Source of the DNA: Mycoplasma testudinis ATCC 43263
Lineage (GTDB): Bacteria; Bacillota_I; Bacilli_A; Mycoplasmatales; Mycoplasmoidaceae
Direction: 5' to 3'
DNA: 39,313 nucleotides
Assembly (NCBI RefSeq): GCF_000687795.1
Contig: NZ_JHXT01000015.1
Coordinates: 1-39,313, forward strand
Below are positions 19,502 through 28,256 of this stretch, piece by piece (within the stretch, counting starts at the first letter, position 1; each line of letters starts with the position of its first letter). A program made the position numbers and the translations under genes. The notes under the pieces are model-generated. The model ran no database searches. It was given only the letters and a program-made list of their open reading frames with translations, and was not told the origin of the DNA.

Positions 19502-20886
19502 TGTTCACAGTCGCTATTGTCGGAAGACCAAATGTTGGAAAGTCAACACTTTTCAACCGCATTGCAAAACAAAAATTAGCCATCACTGATAACACTCCTG
19601 GAGTAACTCGTGATCGAATTTTTTGTGAAGCAGAATGATTAACTAAAAAATTTAAAATAATTGATACTGGTGGTCTCACTAACGAAAAAAACGCATTTCA
19701 AAAAAGTGTTGAAGAACAAATTAATTTTGCGATTGCCGAAGCTGATGTTATTTTGTTTTTGTGTTCATATCAAGATGGAATTAATGCTAATGACATTTAT
19801 GCTGCTAAATTACTTAAAAAAGTCAAAGGAAAAATGGTATTGTTAGCAATCAACAAAACCGAAAATAGTCAACCTCATCTATTAGATTTTTCTAAATACT
19901 ACGCACTAGGTTTTGGAAAACCTTTGCCTATTTCTAGTGAACACGGAATCGGAATCGGAGATCTATTAGACAAATTAGTAACCTTAGGTTTACAACATAA
20001 AACCCAACAAGATCCGATTAAATATGCTGCAACATTTAGTATCATCGGAAAACCAAATGTTGGAAAATCATCACTACTAAACCAATTGCTTGGTCATCAA
20101 CGGGTCTTGGTGTCAGAAATCGCCGGAACTACTCGCGATGCTATTGACGCCGTTTTTAGATATCACAATGAATACTATAAAGTAATTGATACAGCAGGAA
20201 TCCGTCGCAAGGGAAAAATAGATTCTAAAATCGAAAAATACTCACTAGCCCGAACTGAGTTAGCAATTTCTAGAAGCGAGTTCATTATTTTAATGATTGA
20301 TGGATCCCAACCCATAACCGAGCAAGACGAGGTCATTGGTGGATTAGCATTTGCATCTAATTTACCCACGATTATAGCAATTAACAAATGGGATTTAGTT
20401 CAAAAAGATACTAATACAATGAATAAATTTACCCAAGTTATTAATTCTCGTTTTCAGTATTTGTCGTGAGCACCAATCATTTATTTAAGCGCTAAAGAAA
20501 ACTCCCGAATTAACACTTTGTTTGAAACTATCAAAATGATTCAAAAACAAATCAATTTAAAAGTATCAACTTCGCTTTTGAACGATGTAATTACTCAAGC
20601 CCAAACCCAAAACCAGCCGCCGATATTTAATGGTGATCGTTTAAGAATAACCTACACCACTCAAGCCCAAGGACAAATCCCAACTTTTGTTTTATTTTGT
20701 AATGACCCAAAATATCTGCACTTTTCTTATGCCCGATATTTAGAAAAAAAAGTAAGAGAAGCGTTTGGATTTAAAAACACTCCTATCACTTTATACTTTA
20801 AATCCAAAAACGCCCGAAATCGCAATCTGGATGGTAGTGTTAAATTCAAACAGGAAGGATATAACGACGATATTACTGAGTCTTAG
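19501..20886 (+). CDS. der: Tandem-domain GTPase Der (EngA)
   Basis: The 461-residue protein has two GTPase domains and a KH-like tail. Domain 1 carries GRPNVGKST (residues 8-16), DTGG (G3) and NKTE (G4). Domain 2 carries GKPNVGKSS (about 182), DTAGIRRKG and NKWD. The C-terminal domain ([20 protein letters not shown]) matches the Der KH domain. Der works in 50S assembly. NKTE in the first domain has Glu for the specificity Asp, a change I note but cannot interpret. Its 3' end overlaps the convergent gene at 20873 by 14 nt. Confidence 0.95.
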
Positions 20887-21262
20887 TTAATAAAGCCCTT
20901 AGTCTATTTTCGTAATTCTTTGGTTGTAATCCTTTACTAACTGCTAAAGCTTGAATTAAAATTTGAAACTCATCCCACAATAAATTTATTTTTTTAGTTT
21001 CATCAAAAGGTGCAGGTTCAAGCGCTTTTGTAGTCATTTCAATTTGCCTAATTAATTCGTTTTTCAGAAAAAAATCGTCGCCGTCTAAACGTTTATTAAA
21101 AAAAGAGACATCGTCGTAATCGTCATCGGCATAAACGATTTTGGAATCAATATAGCGATCAAACATTCGATTATAGTTTTCTTTCAAAACCGAAAAATCC
21201 AAAGATGATACTTCGGCTTTCAAAAAATCAGCAAATTGATGGATTAAGAAATTATTTATCAT
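20873..21262 (-). CDS. Hypothetical protein between der and dinB
   Basis: This 129-residue acidic protein is on the strand opposite its neighbours and overlaps the der stop by 14 nt. It starts 33 nt from the dinB ATG in the divergent direction. There is no membrane segment; it is mostly helical with many charged residues ([20 protein letters not shown] in the middle). No family recognised. It contains no in-frame TGA, unusual here but possible for a short gene. AT-rich sequence before the ATG has no clear ribosome-binding site. Confidence 0.65.
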   Translation of the reverse strand: MINNFLIHQFADFLKAEVSSLDFSVLKENYNRMFDRYIDSKIVYADDDYDDVSFFNKRLDGDDFFLKNELIRQIEMTTKALEPAPFDETKKINLLWDEFQILIQALAVSKGLQPKNYENRLRALLTKTQ

Positions 21263-21295
21263 ATTAAAATTTTAACATTTAACAATCAGGAAAAT

Positions 21296-22507
21296 ATGGA
21301 AAACCAAGAAATTATCTTTCATTTAGATTTGGATGCTTTTTTTGCAAGTGTTGAAGAAAACATCAATCCAAAATTAAGAAACCACCCAATCATTGTCGCC
21401 GGGAAAAGTAAAAGAACAGTCGTAGCTAGCGCTAATTACTTAGCACGTAAATTTAATATCAAAGCTGGCGAACCAGTTTTTATGGCTTTAAATAAATGTC
21501 CACAAGCAATTTTGGTTACTCCGCATTTTTCCCAATATTCAAAATATTCAAAAAAGTTTATGGATTTATTAAGTTCTGAATTTACACCATTAATAGAAAT
21601 AGCCTCCATTGATGAATGTTTTTTAAATGCAACTAAATTAGCAACCAATTATGATGATGCTGTTAAACTTGCCAAAACTATTCAACAAACCGTTATGCAG
21701 CGATTACATTTAGGAGTTTCAATAGGAATTAGTGAAAACAAATTTCTTGCAAAAATGGCAACTGACATCAACAAACCATTAGGCATTACCAAAATGCTTA
21801 TTAGTGATATTCAAACAATGTTGTGACCAATGAAAATCAAAGATATGTATGGCATTGGCAAAAGTACTCTAGCTTACTTAGAAAGTTTAAAAATCAAGAC
21901 AATCGGCGATTTAGCAAACTTTCAAGAGCAAAATAAATTACAAACCTATTTTAAAAATACTTACTCTTCTGTAATTGGTAAAGCTTGGGGCCGTGGTTCA
22001 AATGTTGTTAATCCATTATCAAGTGATCCTAAAACCATTAGCGTATCAGAAACGTTAATAAGTGATAGTAACGACTTTTCAGAACTACAAGCGATCATCT
22101 CACGACTTGCCAATGAAATCTATTACCGGATGGTTCAATCTAAAATGAATACCACTACGGTTGGTATCACTCTAAAAAATAGTTCATTTGTTTCTTCTAC
22201 AAAAAGTCACAAATACGACGAATACATCTATTCGAGCGGCGATTTAGTAACACGGTGCTTAAAGCTTTTTAATGATTTTTGAAAAGAAGATGCAATTCGT
22301 TTAGTCGGTATTAATTTGTCTAATCTAAAACATGTTGATGAAATAATGATTCCAATAAAATTGTTTTCTGATAAAAAAACTGCAAAACCTAAAGAAAATA
22401 AAAAAATCACCCAACTCCAAAAAGTAGTAAACCAAGTTAATAAAGAGTTAGGTGATCGAGTAATAGGATTTGGAAATGAATTAAAACTGAAAAAATCAAA
22501 ATTCTAA
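21296..22507 (+). CDS. dinB: DNA polymerase IV (Y-family)
   Basis: The 403-residue protein begins with the Y-family palm motif HLDLDAFFASVEE (metal-binding Asp) and has the second catalytic block IASIDECFLN. SIGISENKFLAKMATDINKP and YGIGKSTLAYLESLKIKTIG (helix-hairpin-helix) follow. It does lesion bypass at stalled forks. A GGAAA site precedes the ATG. The 3' end overlaps ruvB tail to tail by 4 nt. dinB next to ruvB/ruvA matches MG360-MG358 of M. genitalium. The C-terminus is Lys-rich and I see no clear beta-clamp motif. Confidence 0.94.
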
Positions 22508-23433
22508 ATAAAATGGTGTGATTTTAGATAAGCGATTCCTTTCTGGTCGATAACGCGACCTCTAGCTGTTTTTCTAATTAATTGTATTTTTAATAAAAAC
22601 GGTTCAAGTTTTGTTTCTAAAGTCATAATATCTATTCCAGTAATTAAACTAATTGATTTAGCTCCTAATGGAGTATTAACGTTGGCAGCTAGAACCTTTA
22701 AATAATTAATATCTTGCTGATTCAACCCTAAATCATAAATTTGCAATTGCTGTAAAATTTCATCGATAGAAATATTTTTATTAATTAGTTTATAGTCAGC
22801 TAATCTTTCAACTAAACGAATAGCAGTACGAGGAGTATAACGGCAACATGAAACTAAACAATCAACCTCTTTTTCATTCATTTTTAAATTAAGAGCAGTT
22901 AAATGTTTTTCAACTATCTTTTTAATTTCAGCAAATTCATAATAATCCAAATGGACCACAATTCCAAAACGTTCTTCTAGCGGATTAAGAATTCTTCCAA
23001 ATTGAGTAGTTGCACCAACTAATGTAAAAGTCGGCAACTTCATTCTTGTCATTTTTGAATTAAATTCTTTTCCCATAACAATATCAATACTAAAGTCTTC
23101 CATTAAAGGAAACAAAATTTCCATAATATTTGGCGGCAAAGCGTGAATTTCATCAATAAACAAGACATCACCTTTGTTAATTATCGATAATGCATTTAAT
23201 AAATCACTTGGCTTTTGAATGTGCGGTGCCTGTAGGATTTTAATTTTGACATTTAAGGTATTTGCCAAAATAATTGCAAGAGATGTTTTTCCAACCCCTG
23301 GAGGTCCATAAAACAATGTGTGTGTCAATTGCTGTTTTTTAAGAAGACTGGCTTGAATAAAAGTTTGCAATTGATTTTTAACGTTATCTTTCCCAACAAA
23401 TTCAGAAAAACTTTTAGGCCGTGTGGTGTTCAT
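22504..23433 (-). CDS. ruvB: Holliday junction branch-migration ATPase RuvB
   Basis: The 309-residue product has the RuvB set: RPKSFSEFVG near the start, YGPPGVGKTSLA (Walker A), VLFIDEIHAL (Walker B), VGATTQFGRILNPLEERFG (sensor 1 and RuvA-contact region), and a C-terminal winged helix with RKTARGRVIDQKG. It drives branch migration with RuvA. The start overlaps ruvA by 20 nt. Slightly shorter than typical (about 330), as in other Mollicutes. No ruvC is seen. Confidence 0.96.
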   Translation of the reverse strand: MNTTRPKSFSEFVGKDNVKNQLQTFIQASLLKKQQLTHTLFYGPPGVGKTSLAIILANTLNVKIKILQAPHIQKPSDLLNALSIINKGDVLFIDEIHALPPNIMEILFPLMEDFSIDIVMGKEFNSKMTRMKLPTFTLVGATTQFGRILNPLEERFGIVVHLDYYEFAEIKKIVEKHLTALNLKMNEKEVDCLVSCCRYTPRTAIRLVERLADYKLINKNISIDEILQQLQIYDLGLNQQDINYLKVLAANVNTPLGAKSISLITGIDIMTLETKLEPFLLKIQLIRKTARGRVIDQKGIAYLKSHHFI

Positions 23434-24148
23434 TTTCTTGTTTCATCGCAATTAATTTGATGGCTTCAGAAACACAACACGAAACATCATCGTTTTCATT
23501 TATATCCATTCCAATTAAAGTATCATGAATTAAGTCGTCAGAATATCCTAAAGATTTCAAAGTGTCACTAATCTCATTGTAAGTTTGATTAAACATTGGC
23601 GAATCATAGTCTTTTGTCGTTCCAAAGAGTTCTTCATCTGTTTCATCAAAGTTATTGTCATCATCACTTTCAGTTTTTTTACCACTAAAATCATTATGGT
23701 CATTTTCTTCGTTCGCATGTCTTCTGAATGCTGAAGTCAACATTCAAGGTTTTCAATTATGGGACACTAAAGCATTAGCTACTTTAGAATTAATTCCGGG
23801 AAGTTCATTTAAGCCTTGAACATCATTGTTTTTAATTAGCGATTGGACCAGCATTAGATCGTTTTGTAAAATTGCCATCCCAGTTTTAGGGCCAATTCCT
23901 TGGCAACTAAGTAAATCTCTAAAAAAATTTAATTCTTCAATAGTTTCAAAACCATAAATTTCATTGTTGATAATATTATTCTTAGTCAGTTGTTGAATTT
24001 GTAAACAATTTACTCTTTGAGCTTTTTTATCATTCACAACGAATTTGGTATTCTCATGAATGTTGATTCAGTAAGATAAATGATTTACATCAATTAATAA
24101 GCGGGTCTTCCCAACGAATTTGATATATCCATACATATTTGCAAGCAT
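23414..24148 (-). CDS. ruvA: Holliday junction protein RuvA, with acidic insertion
   Basis: The 244-residue protein starts MLANMYGYIKFVGK (OB domain), has two helix-hairpin-helix blocks (LLSCQGIGPKTGMAIL and LNELPGINSKVANALV), and ends with domain III (LKSLGYSDDLIHDTLIGM ...). Between domains II and III is a flexible acidic stretch (about residues 140-175, rich in Asp, Glu and Asn) that makes it longer than the usual 200 residues. GGAGG lies 6-10 nt before the ATG. TGA codons at 23744, 23753 and one near 24072 are Trp. It is the first gene of the ruvAB operon. Confidence 0.93.
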
Positions 24149-24434
24149 CTTTTTTTCCTCCATTAAATAGAATGTCGAAAAAGCTCAAAATTTAAGAAAA
24201 AATTTTTAAATATTTTTTATTTTTCTGAAATTTTTCACTCTTTTGGAGATTATTAAAAAGTAATTTTACAGGTATATACACCCGCTCCTGAGCGCGATTT
24301 TTAAAAAATTTTATTTATCAAAAAAATAAAATTTTCAAAAGTTGACATCTGGAAATTTTTGTGATTTTATTGTATTGAGAAAGCTAAATAATACTTTTTT
24401 TAAAAAGAATTATTATCCACGAAAGGAAAATATA
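24149..24434 (+). promoter_or_regulatory. Divergent promoter region, ruvAB (minus) and the MG284-like operon (plus)
   Basis: This 286-bp gap is very AT-rich except for one island at 24271-24296. The island holds GGTATATACACC (an imperfect palindrome with GTATATAC at its core) and the short hairpin CGCTC-CT-GAGCG (24283-24294). TTGACA at 24342-24347, with a weak -10 17 nt later, is a likely promoter for the plus-strand genes, which have GAAAGGAAAA before the ATG at 24435. No clear minus-strand promoter for ruvA was found. Confidence 0.5.
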
Positions 24435-24782
24435 ATGAAACAATTTGAAACCATAAAAAATTCTTGAAACGATATCAATTATCGTCAAAAAACCGCTCTA
24501 ATTTTAAAAGAATATAAACGCTGTAAATTTCAATTAGAAAATCAAAAAGGTGTGTCTCAAATAATACCCGATTCACTAAAACACAAAACTTTAATTGCTA
24601 ACCAAAATTATGTTAAAGCAGTTGAAAACGCAATGGGATGATTAGACGAAAATCATTGCCGTGTACTAACGCATTTTTGTAAGAAAAAACATCATACAAA
24701 TGATCTTAATTATAGTCCAACTTGATATTACAAAACTTTAGACAAGGCATGTAAGGAATTTTATTTCTTTTTCTCATGTTAG
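24435..24782 (+). CDS. MG284/MPN403-like small protein, possible HTH regulator
   Basis: The 115-residue basic protein contains three TGA Trp codons. The second half (GWLDENHCRVLTHFCKKK ... NYSPTWYYKTLDKACKEF) resembles the sigma-region-4-like helix-turn-helix of ArpU/RinA regulators, where a tyrosine-rich recognition helix is followed by a conserved KAxxEF. Size and position, directly before MG285/MG286-like genes and acpP, match MG284 of M. genitalium (from memory). The DNA-binding role is inference. It overlaps the next gene: ATG at 24776 lies before its TAG at 24780-24782. Confidence 0.75.
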
Positions 24783-25846
24783 TTACTCATAACTTAGCGT
24801 TGAATTATGACGAAATGAAACCACAAAGTGCTAGCTTGAACATGTGATCGCTTTCTCCCGTAAGTTCACAGCAATCAAAAACTTATTTTGAAGCAAAAAT
24901 TCATTCCGTTAATGTTAAAACAACATCAACAACGATTAATTTCAAAATCGAAATATTAATCAACTCCAAAAATAATTTACCAACTAATATTTATTTAGCT
25001 GGTGTAGAAATTCCTGAATTTAGACAACAAGACTTGTTATTGAAACCTGCTGGATTTACCCATAACGAAGAAGGCTGGTTACCTTATGAACTTGATTTTG
25101 TAGTAGCTAAAAAAGACGTTTCGTATGGGAATGGAGATCTCCAATCAAAAAGCATTCCACTACGAATTAACTTCTACGCTAATCCTCGACTATTAGAATC
25201 AATTCAAAATCAATTAGAACCAAATGCCTTAAAATTTTGACTAGATAATATGTTTAATACGATCTTGTCATCGCAAATTCGTTTAGATGCGTATTTCCAA
25301 ATCAGCACAAATCAAGGGACAACTCAACTCTATGATATTCTCCCGACCGATACGAATGCTGGTCACCTGTTTGATTTAACGTGAAATATGAACTATTATT
25401 TAAGAATGCAACGATTGGATCAAATCAACGAATTAATTCAATTGCGTTCAACTGTCCCTTTGCAAATAACTGACTTAACTATTAATTTTTATTATTTCAT
25501 TGAAGGCAGTACGGGTTACAAAACATTAACCCTTGCTGATAATACGTGAAAAAATATAAATGCCAATGATACGCTTTCTGTGAAACTACCGACAAAAGTT
25601 TTATATGATACCAACACAAAAACTTTGTTTAAAGAAGATATCAATGGACATAATATCTTTTTGCCAAATGGTGGGCAAGGCTATTATGACATTGGTTTTA
25701 AAATTCAAATAGGTAGTACTTTTTACAACATTAATGCATCAAATAAGTTTAACTATATCAATGCTTTTGATAATCCAACAAGATTGGATTTTTTCAGTTT
25801 TGATTACAATCCAATAAATTCATTAAACGGATTCTTAAAGGCTTAG
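24776..25846 (+). CDS. Conserved hypothetical protein (MG285-like position)
   Basis: The 356-residue protein starts 7 nt inside the previous gene. TGA codons at 24846, 25238, 25381 and 25548 are Trp. It has no signal peptide or obvious membrane segment. Most of the sequence looks beta-rich (TTSTTINFKIEILINSKNNL; LPLQ-like strands; YYDIGFKIQIGSTFYNI). No enzyme motif was found. By position it corresponds to MG285/MPN404 in the M. genitalium order. Function unknown; a structural or binding role is only suggested by the beta-rich pattern. Confidence 0.75.
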
Positions 25847-25849
25847 AAA

Positions 25850-26443
25850 ATGACTCGTAAGTGAAGAAAAATTACGACCATCGGGATTAGTGCGACTTTA
25901 CTAGGAAGCACTATTGCCTTAGGGATTTCAACTATCATGTTGACAAATAACAAAACCGAAGATCAAAAGCAAAGTTCTGATAATAAAAATAACAACCATA
26001 GCCCTGAAGATTTAATTAACGAAAAAGAAGAATACCCTGAAACATCGAAAGAGTTAAGAGAACGGATTTATCCATTTGGGGACGATCGTTCAACAAAATA
26101 CATGTATGCTAACATTCATCGTTATCTGTTTACTCAACCCCAATGAGATGATTTGATTAATTATCGTAATATGATGCCAGATTATGAAAAAAGAAATGAC
26201 CAATTCGTTATTAAACAAGATGTGTTTTTTAAAAATATTCGCCAATGAATCACCCAAGCAATTTACCAACACCCATTTTTCAAAACAAATAAAAAGCAGT
26301 TAATATTGGATTTAGATTATGACATCAATTCTCCTGCTAAACATATTCTGATGAATGTTTTGTGGTGATATGAAAATGATTATTCTTTTAACCATTTGCC
26401 GAAAAAATATTGAGACCAAATTAAAGTTGTTCTCGTAAATTAA
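25850..26443 (+). CDS. Conserved hypothetical membrane-anchored protein (MG286-like position)
   Basis: The 197-residue protein starts MTRKW (TGA Trp) and has one hydrophobic segment at residues 8-31 (TTIGISATLLGSTIALGIST), a signal anchor with three basic residues ahead of it. A low-complexity linker rich in Gln, Ser, Asn and Lys follows. The C-terminal 140 residues are charged and aromatic (YANIHRYLFTQPQW ... WYENDYSFNHLPKKYW). No cysteine follows the hydrophobic segment, so it is not a lipoprotein. It starts 3 nt after the previous stop. Position matches MG286/MPN405. Probably exposed outside the cell (inference). Confidence 0.75.
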
Positions 26444-26458
26444 CATCAGCAAATATAG

Positions 26459-26464
26459 TATAAT
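26459..26464 (+). promoter_or_regulatory. -10 box of the acpP promoter
   Basis: TATAAT lies 16 nt after the stop of the preceding gene, leaving a leader of about 48 nt to the ATG at 26518; there is no clear -35. GGAG precedes the ATG by 9 nt. acpP may thus be transcribed on its own as well as with the upstream trio. Confidence 0.5.
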
Positions 26465-26517
26465 TATTGAGCCTTGATTCAATTTAGAAAAATTGGCGAA
26501 ATTCTGGAGTAACAAAA

Positions 26518-26760
26518 ATGACAGTATTAGATCATTTACGCGAAATCATTAAACAAGAACATTTAAAAACAAATCACCTTGATGAAAAAGCATTAGATGT
26601 TCCGTTTAAAGAATTAGGTTTGGATTCCTTGGATTTATTCCAAGTTATTGTCGCGCTAGAAAAACGGTTAAATGTGACACTAAACGATGAAGTATTAATG
26701 TCTTTAAAAACTGTAAATGATTTGATTAGCGCCATTCAAAAACTTGATCCAAAGCTTTAA
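26518..26760 (+). CDS. acpP: Acyl carrier protein
   Basis: The 80-residue acidic protein has the carrier signature ELGLDSLDLFQVIVALE, where Ser in DSL takes 4'-phosphopantetheine. It then delivers acyl chains to lipid enzymes such as PlsX and PlsY. It is a standalone protein of normal size. It follows the MG284-286-like trio, as MG287 does in M. genitalium. No fatty-acid synthesis genes are seen; plsY lies at 33725. Confidence 0.93.
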   Translation: MTVLDHLREIIKQEHLKTNHLDEKALDVPFKELGLDSLDLFQVIVALEKRLNVTLNDEVLMSLKTVNDLISAIQKLDPKL

Positions 26761-26838
26761 GTCTTTTTCGCAAGATTCAAGATTAGTTATTTAACTTGAA
26801 TAAAAATAAAATCCAATACTAACAATTGGGTTTTATAT

Positions 26839-26913
26839 AGGGGTATAGTTCAATGGTAGAACAGCGGTCTTCAAAACCGCGTGTTGTGGGTTCGAGTCCT
26901 GCTACCCCTGCCA
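26839..26913 (+). tRNA. tRNA-Trp(TCA), decodes UGA
   Basis: Cloverleaf of 75 nt: acceptor AGGGGTA pairs with TACCCCT, discriminator G, encoded CCA, anticodon loop CTTCAAA giving TCA. A TCA-anticodon tRNA-Trp reads UGA (and UGG by wobble), the direct basis for the UGA-as-Trp code seen in this window. tRNA-Trp(CCA) was not found here. Confidence 0.95.
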
Positions 26914-26935
26914 TTAAAAACAAAATCATAACAAT

Positions 26936-26979
26936 AAAAATACACAACCCTTAAATAAATTAAGCAAGTTGTGTATTTT
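26936..26979 (+). terminator. Bidirectional terminator between tRNA-Trp and trx
   Basis: AAAAATACACAAC (26936-26948) and GTTGTGTATTTT (26968-26979) form a long perfect stem with a 19-nt loop. It ends tRNA-Trp on the plus strand and can end the thioredoxin gene on the minus strand. Confidence 0.8.
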
Positions 26980-27004
26980 GTTTATCTAAAATTAATTAAC
27001 GACT

Positions 27005-27346
27005 TTATTTTGTAAATCGATTTTGTAATGCCTTAACTAATTTTTCTGGTTTAACGGGTCCAGATTGATCTCAAACTAATTTATTTTTATCATAAATCCG
27101 ATAAGTTGGAACTACTTCTAAAGCTCATTTTTTTTCTCCATCTTGAGCTCACACATCCATTTCGTTTTCAACCTGAATTAAATAAGCATCTCCTTTTAAT
27201 TTAGAACTTTCTAAATAGGCTTGGACTTCAGGAACATTTTCTTGACAGTAAGGACATCATGTAGCAAAAAAAATTCCTAAAATTGGCTTTGTTGCAGTTT
27301 GTAATTTTTTTTCAAAATCAGTTATTTCAATTTTCTTTAATTCCAT
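27005..27346 (-). CDS. Thioredoxin-family protein
   Basis: The 113-residue protein (ATG at 27346) has the redox site FFATWCPYCQENVPEVQ and the conserved cis-Pro in VVPTYRIYDKNKLV. WCPYC, not WCGPC, sets it apart from classical TrxA; CPYC is glutaredoxin-like, but the rest fits thioredoxin. It has no signal peptide, so a cytosolic dithiol reductase is likely. Four Trp codons are TGA. GGAG lies 8 nt before the ATG, and a shared terminator follows the stop. Confidence 0.88.
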
Positions 27347-27511
27347 AATGGCAACTCCATATTTCTTAAAAGTTTATATTGATTTTCAAAAAAATGTGGT
27401 TATTAGTCATTTTACGCAAGTTACGCAAGATCTTAATCAAATAAACAATAGAAAATAAATTTCTTTACAAACCAGTTAACATCATTAAATAAAATTAATG
27501 TTTTACCAAAA

Positions 27512-28133
27512 TTATTTTTTACTTGATTTTGACATTGCTTTAATAACACTTGGTTTTAAAATGCCAACATATGGTAAATTTCGAAACAAACCCTGATAAT
27601 CAAGGCCAAACCCAGTTAAAAATTTACTTGGTAAACTAAAACAAATGTAGTCGACTGGTACTTGTATAGTTCGACTCTTTGGTTTATCAATAAACGCAAT
27701 CAATCTAACTGATTTAGCACCTCGGGCTTTTAAAATATCTAAAACCAATTTAATCGTATTTCCTGTATCAACAATATCTTCTACTAATAATACGTGTTTA
27801 TCTTTGATATCAATCGCCAAGTCCATTACAATTTTTGGTGCTCCTATTGCCTTAGTTTGGCCTTGAAAAGAAGAAATAGTCATAAAATCTAAAAGTACAT
27901 CTGATTTCACTTTGGTTATTAAACGACCCAAAAAAAGGAATACAACCTTTTAAAATTCCAACCATAACAAAAGTTTTATTTTCATAATGGTGATTAATTC
28001 ATGCTGCTGCCCGTTCGCATCCTTCATTTACTTGTTCTTCTGTTAAAAGAATTTTTTCTAAGCGAAGGTCATAAATTTTTTCAACTTTTTGTTTTTGCAT
28101 TTTACCAGTAGTTGGTTTATTAGCTTTGATCAC
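27512..28133 (-). pseudogene. hpt: Hypoxanthine phosphoribosyltransferase, frameshifted in a T7 run
   Basis: HPRT makes IMP and GMP from bases and PRPP. The minus strand shows a 5' part (GTG at 28133, AAGGAG 8-13 nt before it; KVEKIYDLRLEKILLTEEQV ... FVMVGILKGCIPF) and a 3' part in another frame with the PRPP motif LLVEDIVDTGNTI and the family end (FGLDYQGLFRNLPYVGILKP). The break is at a seven-base run (27930-27936, A on plus). Removing one base gives an unbroken protein of 206 residues (IPFLGRLIT), exactly the family pattern. Unchanged, the frame stops after about 90 residues. An assembly or base-call error is likely; a true mutation is possible. The GTG is preferred to the ATG at 28100 because of ribosome-binding-site spacing. 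Confidence 0.88.
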
Positions 28134-28256
28134 TATCTCAACTCCTTATTTGATTTGAAAAAAGCATTTAATTTATGCACTAGCTAGAAGTCGCATTTTA
28201 TATTTATATTTAATCATAATAATTACAACTAATAATTTGAAAAAAATTAAAAAAAA

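Noticed and set aside
8076-26443. Many apparent short genes ending at TGA, which would suggest widespread decay
   Set aside because: Frames continue across TGA with conserved Trp positions, and a tRNA-Trp(TCA) is present; these are single genes in genetic code 4.
28098-28100. ATG as the hpt start
   Set aside because: The GTG at 28131-28133 has AAGGAG at ideal distance and keeps the same frame; the ATG has no ribosome-binding site.
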